Origin: Diospyros lotus
Lineage: Eukaryota; Streptophyta; Magnoliopsida; Ericales; Ebenaceae
Assembly: GCF_014633365.1 (NCBI RefSeq)
Contig: NC_068341.1
Coordinates: 7,254,001 to 7,318,000, forward strand
DNA: 64,000 nt
Direction: 5' to 3'
Shown: positions 12,701 to 27,700 of the stretch, in pieces
Position numbering within the stretch: position 1 is the stretch's first letter
Layout: each line of letters opens with the position of its first letter
Program-made: the position numbers and the translations under genes
Notes under the pieces: generated by a model
What the model was told of the DNA's origin: nothing
The model's database searches: none
Seen by the model: the letters and a program-made list of their open reading frames with translations, nothing else

Positions 12701-15700
12701 TAGTGGTAACAGGGAATGATTTACATAAATAGAGATGTATTAAGAGAAATCTAGCCTGGAAATTTGAAATAAAAGACCTTGGTCCATTAAGGTATTTCTT
12801 GGGCATTGAAGTAACGCACTTAAAGGAAGGTATCTTCTTATCCCAAAGAAAATATGTACTTGATCTACTTTCTCAAACAGGATTACTAGGAGGAAAAGAG
12901 TCAAAAATTCCAGTTGATCCAAATATAAAATTGGGGGCTAATACTGGAAGCAACAAAGAAGTAGATAAAGGAAGATTTCAACGCCTAGTAGGAAGATTGA
13001 TATATCTTTCACATACCAGGCTGGGCATATCCTTTGCAATCAGCCTAGTAAGCCAATTTATGCATAGCCCTACTGAAGAACACATGCATGTCGTGAGAAA
13101 GATTCAGAGTTATCTTAAAGCTACTCCTGGCAAAGGGATTCTATTCACTTCAGGGGGAGACCTAAGGATCTAAGGGTATACCAATGCTGATTATGGGGGC
13201 TCTCTTGTGGACAAGAGATCGACAACTGGATATTGCGTATTCCTAGGAGGAAATTTGGTTTCTTGGAGGAGTAAGAAGCAAGGGGTGGTTGCTAGATCAA
13301 GTGTAGAAACTGAATTTCGAGCCATGGCCTTGGGCGTGTGTTAACAACTATGGCTTCGGATTATCCTAGAAGAATTAAAGATTCCAGTGACAAAGCCAAT
13401 CGAATTGTTGGGAGATAATCAATCAGCTATTAGCATAGCTCATAATCCTGTTCAACATAACAAGACTAAGCATATAGAGATTGACAGGCATTTCTTGAAA
13501 GAAAAGTTGGACTCAGGTATTCTACAAATCACCTATGTTCCATCTAATCAATAAGTGGCAGATGCACTCACCAAAGGTCTCCATAGTACTCAGTTTAAAG
13601 CCTTAGTGAGCAAGCTAAGGATGACTAATATCCACTCCCTAGCTTGAGGGGGAGTGTTGAAGAAATAAAAACAGGACCGGACCAGACCTTGAAAATTCTG
13701 AGATAATCATCCATTATCATCATCCTATTTATTTTGTTTTATTTATTTCTTGCTTTGAATTATCTTGTATTATTTCTTAGATTTATCTTTTAGTGTTGTA
13801 ATCTAGATAATAGGGATGTAATCTAATCCTAAATCTTAGGAGAATTCTTAGGAAACTACTTGTATAAATATTTCTGATTCGTATCAATAAAACGTGTGGG
13901 AATACCGCTTCCCTTTCTCCCTCTCTACACTTACCTTGCTTGTGGGAACTCTATGACTCTGCTTCTTTTAAAAATCCTGGTGCCAAACAGAAGGAACTAG
14001 TTGTGGTTTGGGATGCTTGACTGAGAAAAAAGGTTGAAAGTTTGACAACCGGTTCCAAGTAAAGCACTTGCTAGATTGGTCAGGCCCTATGGCTGAAAGA
14101 AAATGTTTTTATATCCAATGCATTCATGTTGCACAACCTCTGCACCCATGCACCTATGGTATGCCTTATCGAGTTAAATGTACTCATGCATGTTTCTCCG
14201 CTATTTTTGCCCTTTTTCCTAAAAATTAGTGCAGAAACCACAAAAGGTAAGGAGGAGGTTGTTGATTAACCCAACAGGTTAGCTTGTGGGAGTTCTCGAG
14301 CTTTGATAAATCAAGCGATGGTACTTATTCACTCGAGGAACACCATGTTTTGTAATTAAGTGTCAGTTTATATTTCTAGTCGGAGGCTAGATATGGTTGT
14401 AAACTTAGCTTAAGTTAATAAACAATGTATGTAGAGCTTGGGGTCCAGCGAAATATTTTGTTATGTGCTTGCCTAAAGATGTGAATGATTCGGTTAGTCA
14501 ACATGGTTAAATATTATGATGTGCATGCTTAGGATGAAATATCAAATCATTTACAGGTGCAGAACATGAAAAACTCACCTTCACTTCAAGGATGCATGAG
14601 AAGAAAGTACTCACCAAGGAGGATTTTTACATTTTCACTGAATTTTTTCCTTAACCTGGTGACTGGGAGAACAATATTCTTGACTCCTAACCCAATTACA
14701 CACCTATTCCATAGTTCCCAATCGGGCATTCTCCCTAGGTGAATGAGTTGTTACTCCTTGTGATACCTTAATATGAGCATAAAAAATGTGAGGTGTTACA
14801 ACGGATGTGGGGGCCATATAAAAAGAAAAGAAAAGAAGAAGATAAACTTAGAAATTAAGTTATTCGGTCAAGAGTGTCAGATAATTTTAAGATAAAATAA
14901 TAAATTGGGTTTTTTTTTGAAAAAATGGAAGATAAAATAAGATGCATGAGACACAATTCAAATGATTTAGTCATATGTGAGAAAAAGACCAATAGAAGCT
15001 CTTGTTTGGAAAGTGGTTGAAATGGAGCAAGTATTTAGCAAATTAGGTAGAGAAAGACCAAGAAAAACTTAGTGGGAGACTCTTGGGTATGATATGAGTT
15101 ATAAGGGTTTTATAGAAAATGAAGTCAGATAGAAATGTTAGCAAGCTATAATTCATGTATTCAATCACATAAAATGGGATTAAGGCTTGATATGTCATTG
15201 TGTTGTGTTTTGATAAATAAATGTAATGAGGGCTAACGTTGGTAGCAATAGTAAGGCTGCTCCTTTGTGATTAGAATGGGTTCAAGTTAAAGAAACAGTA
15301 TCTTCGCAAAAAACCAATAAAAAGATTGCATACCAATATGAAACTTCCCCAACTCTATCGGGGGGGGGGACCTTGTGCATTGGGGATGATCTTTTTTGAT
15401 AAATAAATGTATTAAACTAAAAAAGCCCTTCAAGGGGCAAACCCTATACAGAGAAACAAAACTATATAAATAAGGGAAATTGTCCAAAACCTATACAAAA
15501 GAAAAGGGTTAAAAAGATGACTTGGCCTTAGCCATAACATAAGGGAAAAAAGAATAGTTCAATTCCATCCTTGGAGTAGTCTTGAATCCATTAGCTTTTT
15601 CTTTTTTAGTTCTAGTACCTGAAAATTCTTCTGTGGGAAATCATGTAATCTATTGAAGCAGAACTCGAACAAAAAAAACAAGAGTAATCCCGATTACTCA

Positions 15701-18700
15701 AAACTAATATCAATAATCAAAGTCTGATCTACTATACATCACTAAAGGATTACTTATAGATAACTAATAGATAAAAATCTATTCCAATTGGGATTCCTTG
15801 ACATAATCTAATTAAGATAATCCCAATCTAATTAGGATTTTAGGAAATAAAAGAAATAAAAAGAAACTAGGAAACAAATTAAAATAAATAAACTAATAAA
15901 ACAATATTAATTTCTATTTTTCACCTAAAATATTGTTTCCCAAAATATGTTTCTATGATCTTCATCACCTTCAAAGAAACATAAGAAAGGAAAGTGGTAG
16001 ACTTCTAGGAATTGTAAGATGACTTGATTCAATAGGACAGAGTTCCAACCCAATTACAGCCGAAAAGAAACCTAATTACAGCCGAAAAGAAAGAAAATAG
16101 GGCAATTCGAGAGGCCCATAATCTCTCATACTTTTTTGAAAATTCTTCACCCCCTCCTCACCTCTTCCACCTCTCTTTTATTCCTCATTCTCTAATGGAA
16201 TTGGAATCCGCACATGTAAGTTGTTACCCAACCTTGCAATTCCTGTTCTACCCCTCCTCTACCTGGCTGGCTGTTACAACCACTAGCCCAATTCCCAAAC
16301 TATCCCTAATTCCTTGGACACCTTTGGTATGTCCAGTGAATCGGTGGTCTATCAATACTCCCTCCCCCAACTTTTACCTTGTCCTCAAGGTGAAAAAATG
16401 GAAATTGCTGCTAGATCACTGAGTAAGGCTCCCAAGTGGCTTCCAATGGTGGAAGGCCCTTCCACTGAATCAACACTTTTGTTCCTTGCATGTTCCTACC
16501 ATCCCCCGACTGCACTCCTAGCACCGCTGATGGTTCCACCACCATTTCCAAGTCTTCGTTTAGCTATTTGGGCAGCTCCATCGTGGCCTTCATTTCACCC
16601 TTAGCCTCCCGTAATTGGGACACGTGAAATAGGGTGGATTTGGCAATGTGGTGGCAGTTTCAGCTGGTAAGCTACATGACCTATCTCCTTCTCAATCTCA
16701 AATGGGCCATAATAGCCTGCCACTAGTTTCTCATTTGCACGGGCAACCAAAGACCTTTGTCGATACGGTCTTAATTTCAAATATACCAAGTCTCCTACCT
16801 GGAACTTCACATCCCTTCTTTCCTCATCTGCTATCTTCTTCATTATTGCTTGCGCCCTCAATAGTTGCACCTTCAGTTCATCTAGGATCACATCCTTTTC
16901 AATCATTTGTTGCTCCACCATCGAGACAAGGGTAGTTCCCTTCTCAAACCTCACTATGGGAGGCGGTTCTCTCCCATACACCACTTGGAAGGGAGTTAAC
17001 TTGGCAGCTGTGTGATAAGAGGTATTGTACCATAATTCAGCCCATGGTAACCAAGTGAACCATGCCTTTGGTTTAGAGGAAGCAAAACATTTCAAGTAGG
17101 TTTCCAAAGTCCGGTTAAGTACCTCGATTTATCCATCCGTTTGTGGATGATAAAATGTACTTCTTTTGAGTTTGGTGCCCTATAGTCGAAAAATCTCCTC
17201 CCAAAATTTGCTCATAAAAATTTTGTCTCTATCCGACACAATGGACCTAGGAACTCCATGGAGCCTCACCACTTCCTTGATAAAAGTTCCAGCCTCATCT
17301 CCAGCTGTAAATGGATGTTTAAGGCCAATAAAATGCCCATACTTGCTAAGTCGATCCACCACGACCAAGATTGAGTCCATCTTGTTAGATTTTGGGAGTC
17401 TTTCAATAAAGTCCATGGCGATGTCGTCCCAAATCTGGTTAGGAATCGGTAGTGGCTATAACAGTCCCCCCGGTGACAAGGTTATATATTTGTTTTGTTA
17501 GCAAGTCACTCACTTACATACCGATACGCATCTTTCTTCATACCTGGCCAATAGACATTCGCTGACACCCTCTTGTAAGTTTTTAAAAACCCTGAATGAC
17601 CTCCCACACTCCCATCATGCCCTTCTTGGAGTATTAACGAAATTAGTGCAGATCCCTTAGGTAAGTAAAGTCGTCCCTTGTAGACGAGATGCTTGTCCAC
17701 TAGCTGAAAATTAGGATGGGAGGAGGGGTTAGCTTATAACTCCTGGATAATTTTTTGCAGTCCTTCATCAGCGTCTACCTCACTTGCCACCTTCTCCAAT
17801 TGGACCACCCTAGGCACTGTCAAAACCATCAAAGCTGCTGTATGATAGATTCTGGACAGCCCATCAGCCGCCTTATTCTCCATCCCAGCCTAATAATGTA
17901 TCTCAATTTGGTATCCCATCAACTTTACCATTCATTTCAAATATTTAGGACTTACCTCCCGCTACTCCATCAAGTACTTGAGGCTTTTTTTACCCATTCT
18001 AATAAAAAAATTTCTACCTAACAAGTAGTGCCTCCATTTTTGCAGCGCAAACACTATGGCCATGAGTTCTCTTTTATAAACTGATTTCTTCCTCCCCAAC
18101 TAACTGAACGCTTGGCTGAAATAAGTGATCGGCCTCTGTTCTTGCATCAAAACAGCCCCCATTCCATGCCCCGAGGCATCACCTTCAATGATGAAGGGCT
18201 TCTCAAAGTCGGGCAAGGCTAAAACGAGTAAGGATACCATTTTAGCCTTGAGTTGCTAGAAGGCCTGTTAAGCAGCCACATCCCAAAAGAAGTTGTTCTT
18301 TTTTAATTTATCCGTTAGAGGCCGAGCCAGCTTACCATAGTCTCTCACAAAGCGTCTATAGTACCCCGTAAGCCCAAGAAACCCCCTCAATTCCTTTACC
18401 GTTGTTGGAGTAGGCCAATCTATCATTGCTTGCACCTTGTTGCTATTAGCTGAAACCCCCAAATAAGAAATAAAATGGCCCAAATACTCAATTTCTAGCT
18501 TCCCAAACACACACTTCTTCCTGTTGGCCACCAGCCAGTTGTCCGATAACACGCTCAATACACATTGTAGATGCTGCTCATGTTGTTCCAAACTGCTGTT
18601 GTACACCAAGATGTCGTCGAAAAACACCAACACAAATCGCCTCAAATAATCTCTGAAAATTTCATTTATCAACGCTTGGAAGGTAGCCAGAGCGTTCATC

Positions 18701-21700
18701 AACCCAAAAGGCATCACTAGGAACTCGTAATGCCCTTCATGAGTCCTAAATGCTATCTTTGGAACATCCTCGAGCCTAACTCGAATCTGGTGGTAACCAG
18801 ATTTTAAGTCTAGTTTGGAAAAGACCCTGGCGTCGTGCAACTCATCAAGTAGCTCATCTATAACCGGAATGGGGAATTTGTTCGGAATCGTAACCTTGTT
18901 CAAGAACCTATAATAGACACAAAAACGCCACCTCCCATCCTTCTTCTTAACCAATAATACCAGGCTAGAAAATGGGCTGGAACTGGGTTGAATGATTCCA
19001 GCGGCCAACATTTCACCCACCAACTTCTCAATCTCATTCTTTTGTAAATAAGGATAACGACAGGGTCTTACAGTCACCGGTGAGGATCCCGAAATGAGGT
19101 TTATGGCATGGTCTCTTTCCCTGCTTGGTGGCAGCCCTTCCGCAGTAGTAAACACCCTTTTAAATTCAGCCAATGTGCCTTTCAATAATTCTAGATCTGC
19201 CCTCTGATCTTCTTCAATTTCAGCTGCCATTGTCCCCAATTCCAGCAGCATCCCTTCCCCCTCCTCCTTAAATGCTTTCACCATAGCCTTTAAGGATACC
19301 AAGGTCTTGCTCAAGCTAGGATCCCCCTGCAAAGTTACAGCCATGCCTCCTACTTAAAACTTCATTGTGAGAGTTTTCCAATCCACATTCATCTTGCCCA
19401 CCGCTCACTTCATTCCCAAAATAACATCCGAGCTTCCCAGCTCTAAGGGCAAGAAATCTTCCACAATCTGCAAGTTTTGGAGTTGAAGCTTCACCCCCTT
19501 GCAAATTCCAACCCCTTGAACTGCCACTCCCGTCCCCATAATCACACCATAACCTGCTGTTTCCTCCCTGCTTAGGCCCAACAGCTGCACCAACTCCACA
19601 GAAATAAAGTTATGGGTTGCTCCTCCATCAATTAGGACCACAACTGGCCGCTGTTCTATCTCCCCTTTTATCTTCATTGTTTGGGGTGCTGTCAATCCTA
19701 CCACAGAATTTATGGACAGCTCAATGGCCTCACCCCCTTGGGCTGGTTCCCCTACTACCTCCCTCTTTCGACTAATGCACTGGTTGTCTTCTTCTTCTCC
19801 TACTCATTGTTCCTCCTCCTCCTCTACTTCTTCATCATATATCATCATCACCTGCAACTCTTTATTCTTACACTTGTGGCCTATTGTATACTTCTCATCA
19901 CATCTAAAACATAAGCCCTTATCCCTCTTGGACTTCCATTCGGCCTCACTAAGCCGTTTCCAAGGCTGATTACTCACCCTCCCACTGTTTTGGGGTCGGA
20001 ATGGATAGGGGAAGTTCATTGTAATAGGCTTAGAAGCTGGTTGTGCATGGGGCGAAGGACCCCACGCTGGTAATTCAGAATAGAGAGTGAAGCACAAGGT
20101 TCTTATCTTCTATATGTTGTGCCAAGTCCATCATTTGCTCCAAGCTCCTTGGCCTCAACACCCTCAACTCGGCCTTGATCTCTGGATTGAGACCGTTGAT
20201 GAAGTTCCCTTCTAGCACGGCTTCTGGCAAATTTTCCAGAGGCGAGGCCAACGACTCAAAGTTCTGGCGGTACTCCGAGACGAAACCTCTCTTCCGAAGA
20301 GCTAAAAAACGCTCTTCTACCAACCCTTCTTGAGTGGGTCGGAATCGGCTTCGCAATAGCAGCTTGAAATCCTCCCAAATCCTCATTCTTCGCCGTTTTT
20401 CTTCCCACTGGAACCACGAGGGGGTAGGTCCTTCCAAACATACAGTAGTTGTATCCACCTTCTCCACATCAATCAACCCGTTCATCGAGAAGTATCTCTC
20501 GGCCCCGAAAATCCAACCATCTAGGTCACCTCCATCGAATAACGACATTTCCAGCCAGCGTCCGCGAGATTCTAGTCGCCAGCCACCCTCGAACCCCTCC
20601 GTTTCAGCTCGCCTCCCACCAGCCTCGGGCGTCGCCTTCGAGTAACCTACCCCCGGTGATTGTTCTCCCCACTTCTCCTGGTTCTTCCGTTCTCGCTATT
20701 GCTCCTCCCACCTCGCTCTCATCCATTCAAACTATTCCAACAGGGAAGTAACGTTCTTCTCCACCAATCGAACCTCACTTCTCATGGCATTCGATTCACT
20801 CTTCATGGCGTCCACGCCTAGTTGTACGCTATCCAATCTCTTCTCTAAATCTCCCACTCGATCCGATAAGTTCACCATTAGGATCGCAATGCTCTGATAC
20901 CAAAATGGTAGACTTCTAGGAATTGTAAGGTGACTTGATTCAATAGGAAAGAGTTCCAACCCAATTACAATCGAAAAGAAAGAAAACAGGGCAATTCGAG
21001 AGGCCCATAATTTCTCCTACTTTCTGGAAAATTCTTCACCCCCTCCTCACCTCTTCCACCTCTCTTTTATTCCTCATTCTCTAATGGAATTGTAATCCGC
21101 ACATGCAGGTTGTTACCCAACCTTGCAATTCCTGTTCTACCCCTCCTCTACCTGGCTGACTATTACAACCACCAACCCAATTCCCAAACTATCCCCGATT
21201 CCTTGGACGCCTTTGGTATGTCCAGTGAATCGGTGGTCTATCAGAAAGGGGTTGCCAGTACCCATATGGTTCAGGTATTTGATTTATGTTTCAAGTACTC
21301 TAGCAGCTGAGATCTTGAGTTTGTTACCCTCAATGCTAGGTGTTGATTATGTTATGGTCTGTGGTCCTTGGGTCATGATGTCTTCCTTTGGAGTCTAGCT
21401 AATATATTTACTCATTTTGCAATTCTACCAATTGGCAAAGGAGGAAAAATTGTCCGATCATAATTTTCGGGGAGCAAATGTTGAGTGAAAATTATAGTGG
21501 GAAGAAAAGTCAGATACATTGCAAAGGGAGTGAAGTGGTGTAAAATATGAGTGGCAGAAGATTCGGTTGCTAACAACATTCCCTCTCACTAATTCCAACC
21601 TACCTTTATTTATGAAACTCTTGAAGGAGAACTTTCTCAATTTTTCTAAAAAGATTTCCATAGCTTGAGGAATAAATTGGATTTTATCTAGAATCATTTT

Positions 21701-24700
21701 AAAGGAACCAAAGGCTTTTGTTGAAGGACAGCTATTGTCAAAGAAGATCTCTTTTGCTCACAAGAAGATTTCTTCCATTTGATTAGAAATGACAAACTAA
21801 CAGTGGTTGAACGACCTAAGGTACTTGGATAAAGATGCTGGTGTAGTAGTAATGGCAAGATTGATGACCAGGACTCCCAATGAAGAAAAACATATGTCAA
21901 TATATAATGAAAAGGTGGTTAACTTGGAAAAAAGAGAAACTCTAGGAATAAGTACTGTCACATTTATAATTTAATTAAAAAAAAACACATATGGATGAAA
22001 CCTACAATAATAATATTTTTCATTGTTATGATGTGAACTGTATGCACATTATTTCTATGTAATATAGCATATCAAGTAAGACATGGGGGTATCATCCTCA
22101 CATGGTTACTACAATAAAATCCAACGTGTGGAATTAGAGCTCATATTGAATTGCATTAGGGATGCGATTCTTAATCAAGTAACCAACTAAATACAGCACA
22201 GATAGAACAAATTTATATCGAACATATTCATGGTGAAAGAAAACTTATTCAGACAAAGATGGAGATAAGAGTCATGTGCTTGGTTAAAGACAGTTTTACA
22301 AGGCTTATTAATACGCATTGACTAACTTTTCCAAGTTTACTCACCCTTGAGCACAATAAAACTTGAAAGAGTGCCCACATTATGAAACAGCATTTAGCAC
22401 CACAAGACGATGTATGAAGCAACTACAGTCAGGTAAGAAGTGCAATGCAGTGAAACTTACAAGAATATCTTGGCCAATCCATGAATATGATTCCTTCCGC
22501 TTAGAAGCCCAAATAATTGCAAATAGCAAGCAAAATACCATGACCGCAAGTGAAAGAATAGACACCTCCCCCAAAAAAGGCAAATTCACTTTCTTCTGCC
22601 CACTGTTTCTCCATTTCCTGTACAGCAAATAAAGTAGAAAATCAAGCAAGCTGCAAATAATTTGTTATGCATAAAAATTTTGAAGTTCATAAGATTAAAA
22701 ATGAATACAACTAGGTTACAAGTGTACCTTAAAATCAATGCTAATATACAAGCATGCATTCCCTGTTAAGAAGAACAATTTGTTATTAGGACAACAATAA
22801 TTCATCGTACAGGATACTTGCTAACATAAGAAGCATAGACAAAGACACTAGACACAACACAGTACAGTAACAACATAGCAATTTGATAAAAGGAACTTTG
22901 GGTATAACCATAAATAGCATCAACTTACAGGCACCTCAATCACCAAGGCATGAGAAGTAAAAGCTCCATAATGAGCGAGCTAGGCACATGCATCCCTTTT
23001 AGTGGCATGAGGAGTGTGCTACATGATACCTCATTTTTAAACCAGTCATTTTTCTTTAATATCTTTGACTTCCATGCAGTAAGTACCATTAGAATACAAG
23101 ATTCAGAGAAACCTTGTGCAGTCTACTTTCCTTGTCCTTTCCTTACTCTTCTCATTTTCCTTTTTCACTCGTCAAAAGTATTAGTTCACCTAATTTGTTC
23201 AATAAGTGTAATTTTCGTTTCATATATACTAAGAAGAGTAATGAAAATAAAGCATTTAGTCAGTCTAACTACTGTATATTATGCCCTTACAAAGACAATA
23301 AAAGTGCCCAAAACATAAACAGAAGAATATTTATCGAACACATAATATTAGGATATTTTATAAAATATAGCTACATCATATTAAGTTAGCAGTTCTGCCC
23401 TTTTCAAACTAACCAACACCATTTATGTCTTTTGTGGTTCTAGAGAAAAATGGTTTAATATATCAAACCATCTTCTCAACAAGTGGGGTGTGAAAATGGT
23501 TTAATATTTCACAACAAAACTCAGATATAACATCATTTTTATTAGTAGCAAAAAAAGAATAAAAAATAAAAGTACCATTCTATCAAATTAAACCATGAGC
23601 ATATCAGATGATAAGACATATACATAGAGATAAATGGAGATTTATCCACAGGGAAAAACAAAGATAACGAGAGGCCATAGCACCAAAGTCACGAAATAAG
23701 ACCATCTCTAAATAAGTACAGTGGTTTTTTTTTATTATTATTATTTTGCAAGGGGCAAAGTGGATGTTTTATTGTTGTTAATTTCCTCCCAAACTTGATA
23801 TTTTCATTTACACATCCAATTATCGAATTCAGGGAAAGGAAGGCACAGTTATATTCCTAAAGTCTGATTATTAAAACTTAACCATTGTTAGAATCTGGAA
23901 ATCAATCCTTGATTTAGAGGGAATGATTGAAAAGATTAAATCCCCGGATTAGAGGAGTAATCAAAGGAATTATGTTAGGTCAACTTTCTGTTTTAGTTTT
24001 TTGGTAGTTTCCTATTCTTGTATAGCTTAAGATAGAAAGATCTCGTGTATATATATATACTGTACAGTTGATTGCTGGAGGTAAGAAATCAAGTAATTTC
24101 TTACAAAATTACTTGTTCATGGTATTAGAGCCAGGCTCGACACTAGTCTGGTATTCATCTCATCAGTTCTTTTTTCCCAAACCACAACATCAGTTGTTTA
24201 TGGCAGAAACTAACTCTTCTTCACCAGACTCTCCCATTGTTCTTGTTATTTCAACTACTTCAACTAATCCCATATCAACACTTGATTTTTATTCTCTTTT
24301 AATCACCCAACACAAACTCAACAGAACCAACTTTCGTGAATGGTTCCAATCTTTGTTGCTTGTTATGAAAGGCAAGGGCAAAGTTGGAAGCCTGATTGGT
24401 GCTATTCCTATGCCAACTTCAACTGCTGCTTACTATTCAACTTGGGATACTAAAAATTCTATAGTCATGGCATGGCTCATCAATTCTATGGAGCCTAAGA
24501 TAGGATGGACCTACCTCTTCTACAAAACTACAAAGGAGATTTGGGATGTTGTGCAAAAAATTTACTAGGATCTCAAAAACACAACCCAGTGTTTTGAAAT
24601 CTGTTATGCCCTTCGAACAGCTAGACAAGGTAACATGTAAGTCATCAAATACTATAATGTTTTAACTGAACTTTGGCAGGAGATGGACATTTTCTATAAT

Positions 24701-27700
24701 ATTAGTTGGCATTGTTCTAAGGATAGTACTAAGTACACTAAAATGCTAGAGAAGGAAAGGGTATTCAATTTCCTACATGGCCTCAACAAAGATTTAGATG
24801 AAGTTCGTGACCGTCTCCTTGGTACTGAACCTTTCCCTTGCATTAGAGAAGCCTTTGCTGAGATTAGACATGAGGAAAGCCACAAACGAGTAATGCTCCA
24901 CAGCCCTTCAAACCAGCCCTCTGATTTGGGATCCCAGAATTTTGCCTTAGCAGTCTATCATAGTACATCTCATTCAAAGGATCAGAAACTCAAAAAATAA
25001 ACTCTGGTGTAATCATTATAATAAACCCCATCATACGAGGGACACATGCTGGAAACTTCATGGCAAACCTGCAAATTGGAAGCCAAGAAGTCAACAAGAA
25101 CAGCATAAGTTAGCATATACAACTGACTTAGCCATCATCGCTGAAAGCCAGATGCTCTATTTACAGTGGAACAAATGGAAATTTTACAACAACTATTAAA
25201 CCAGTCCAAAGTGCCTACGGAAACTGAACCGACCCCTCAAATTAGTACAGCCACAGTTGCTCATAGAGGTAACACTCAATCCACTTTATTATCTCAAACA
25301 CATTCTAGGAACTGATGGATTATAGACACTAGGGCATCATATCATATAACAGGCTTATCAAAAAAAAATTCCACTTATGAATACTATGCTGAGAATATTA
25401 AAGTTGTAGTTGCTGATAGGAGTGTAACTGGTGTGGCTAGTCAAGGCACTATTTTTCTACCTGGATTAACATTGTTTTCTGCCCTTCATGTTCCATGTCT
25501 TAAATGCAATCTCCTTTCTATTAGTAAACTGACTAAAGATCTCAATTGCACAGTCACATTCTATCCTATCTATTGTGTATTTCAGAATCTGTCTTTGGGG
25601 GAAGATGATCAGCAGTGCTGAGGAGCAAAATGGCTTGTACTACTTCTCAAAAGCGGGGTTCCTCCATCGGCTCATAAGTCATCTAATCCTATTTCATTGT
25701 CTACCATTTCTCATCGTGATGTTCTATTATAGCATAAATGAGTAGGCCACCCTAGTTTCTGTGGAGAATAAGAAGAAATCGAGAGGTTAGAAGGATCAAT
25801 GAATGCTGCTAGATAAGGTTCCGAAAGTACAAGAAAGATAAAGCTCACGAAAAAGAGGAGATAATTCATTTAGACTCTTAAATTTTAGAGATAACTATTT
25901 TGTATTTATTAGACAACATAGATATCTTGTAAACTAGAATAGACTTCTACACTGTATAGATGTCTTATACTCATGTATATATATGTGCCATACTCGAATG
26001 AACAAGATAGTTTATTCTTCTCCCTAAGTATTTTTCTGCATGGTATCAGAGCAAAACTTTTCTTTTCTTGTAAAACCCTAGGCATTAACTGTCGCACAAC
26101 TTCGTTTTTTCCCAATCCATTCTTCCTATAACCGTCAGACTTGATATTTTACATCATGGTTGGCAAGAGCAACCAGTCCTCCGAGATCATTCCCTTACCA
26201 ACCAACAACCTTGGAACCATTGACAACAGTATGTTCACAGTCATTGGACATAAGTTGAATGGTCATAATTAGCTTCAGTGGTCACAGTCAGTGATGATGT
26301 TCATATGCGGCAAATAGAAAAATGATTACTTAACTGGAGCCACAAGTAAACCAGGGGAAGAAGAGGAAAGTTTCGAATTTGGAAGCCTAAGACTTATATG
26401 GTAATGTCTTGGCTTATTAACTCTATGACCAATGAGATAGGTGAATTTTTTTTTTTGTTATATGACACTACACAAGAAATCTGGGAGGCTGCTAAAGAAG
26501 CCTACTTGCACATTGAAAATACCTCTGAGTTGTTTGAAATAGAGAGTACGCTTGATGATCCAAGGCAAGGTGAATCCCATGTCATGTAGTACCTCAACTC
26601 CCTGAATAAGTATTAGCTTCAATTGGATAAATGTGATACTATCCAATGGAAGTGTATAGAAGATTTAGCAAAGTACAAGTAGATTGTGGAGAAGAAGAGG
26701 TTATACAAGTTTCTCATAGGTTTGAACAAAAACCTAGATGGAGTTAGAGGAAGAATTCTTGATACAAAGCCTCTACCAGGGAGGTGTTTGCTGAGGTTTG
26801 TAGGGAGGAAAGTAGGTTAAAGATCATGCTAAAACCTATAACTTCAAATCTGGAGCATTCCGCCCTATTCACTTGAGGAGGCAATCCAACAACATTCAAA
26901 CAAAAGAAGGGGCTCCTTGGTGTGATCATTGTCACAAGACAGGACACACTAAGGATACCTACTGGGACATCCACAACAAGCCACCAGATTGGAAGCCGGC
27001 TCATGAAAGAAAGAGTAGAGGCACCCTAGCCTCCACGGAGGAGACCACTACAGTCTCAACATCTAATCTGTTCAGCAAAGAATAAATGGAAATTGGAATG
27101 GCTACAAAATATGTTTGGCAAGCACAGATCTCTCAATCTTCTATAGTGGTGTCAAGCCCTTGAATTAGGGCTAGCAATTCGGTAATTCTGATAGTAGAAT
27201 GAGAGAGGGAGAGAGAGAACAAAGAGATCAAGAGGGAGAAAGTTATTCATTCAATCAATCGGTAATCCTCCTGAGTGTCATAGGTCTCTTATTAATAGGA
27301 CCTCTAGCCATACAACTACCTTCTAACCGCCTAATCTAGTTGTTACAATAGTCCTTCGCGCCTTCTAACCTCCTAACCTCTCCAACAGTCTATAAGAGAT
27401 AGTAATTACAAGATACTCCCCAGGGTCGTACCAATCCCCAGCCCCTTGAAATAATTCTTGTCCTCAAGAATTTAGAGAAGTCCCATAGCCCGCGAAAATT
27501 GCTTCAAAAGATTTGGAAGGTATTCCCAAGTAGTGTGGTCAAGATGAAGATGAGACTACTAGACCGATACTTGAGTTATAGGTAATTTCCCTTCATACAA
27601 CACTCTTTTCTGCACAATAGAGCGTGGTTCAATTACCTCTTATACCTCTTCCAAATTTGGTGGTAAGTTTGTTCCAATAGGATCAGCCGGTTCTGTAGCT

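Larger units (their letters stand above)
3104..13929 (+). mobile_element. Copia A: Ty1/copia LTR retrotransposon, interrupted by copia B
   Basis: Flanked by an exact 5-bp duplication CTTAC (3099-3103 and 13930-13934). LTRs at 3104-3366 and 13655-13929 start TGTTGAAGAA and end TCTACA. A primer site TGGTATCAAAGCC follows the 5' LTR and a purine tract GAGGGGGAG precedes the 3' LTR. The order gag, protease, integrase, RT, RNase H is copia-type. The body is split at 6341 by copia B. Stops and frameshifts make it non-functional. Confidence 0.93.
1665..14800 (+). repeat. Probable solo LTR of a gypsy-type element, split by copia A
   Basis: Begins TGTAATACCCC and ends GGTGTTACA, the termini seen in plant gypsy LTRs and in the TRIM at 44641. 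Without the copia A insertion (3104-13929 plus one CTTAC copy) it is about 2.3 kb and has no coding motif. It interrupts the LINE relic. No matching target-site duplication was found (AATAA on the left, ACGGA on the right), so the ends or solo status are uncertain. Confidence 0.5.
1048..15235 (+). mobile_element. Degenerate LINE (non-LTR retrotransposon) reverse transcriptase relic, interrupted
   Basis: Two pieces, 1048-1664 and about 14801-15235, separated by an LTR and nested copia elements. With frameshifts, the first piece reads [16 protein letters not shown], a GLHQGSAL-like stretch and a degraded F-ADD catalytic block (CYFQTTLCW around 1300-1320), then [11 protein letters not shown]. 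The second piece resembles the C-terminal region of plant LINE RT ORFs (MRHNS, RGRPKKTW-like, then the IHV--HIKWDKGL tail followed by TTGTTGT-type sequence). Many stops and shifts show it is long dead. It lies antisense to SPPL in intron 8. Confidence 0.7.
15995..21243 (-). mobile_element. Gypsy-1: Ty3/gypsy chromovirus
   Basis: Exact 5-bp duplication GAAAG (15990-15994 and 21244-21248). On the minus strand the 5' LTR is 20906-21243 and the 3' LTR is 15995-16354. The primer site TGGTATCAGAGC is the reverse complement of 20891-20902; the purine tract is the complement of 16356-16372. Domain order gag, protease, RT, RNase H, integrase, chromodomain is gypsy-type. Several stops and shifts inactivate it. 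It has the same orientation as SPPL. Confidence 0.94.

Noticed and set aside
22363..22632. Plus-strand 89-codon ORF over SPPL exon 8
   Set aside because: Shadow of the minus-strand exon, which has conserved protein sequence and splice sites.
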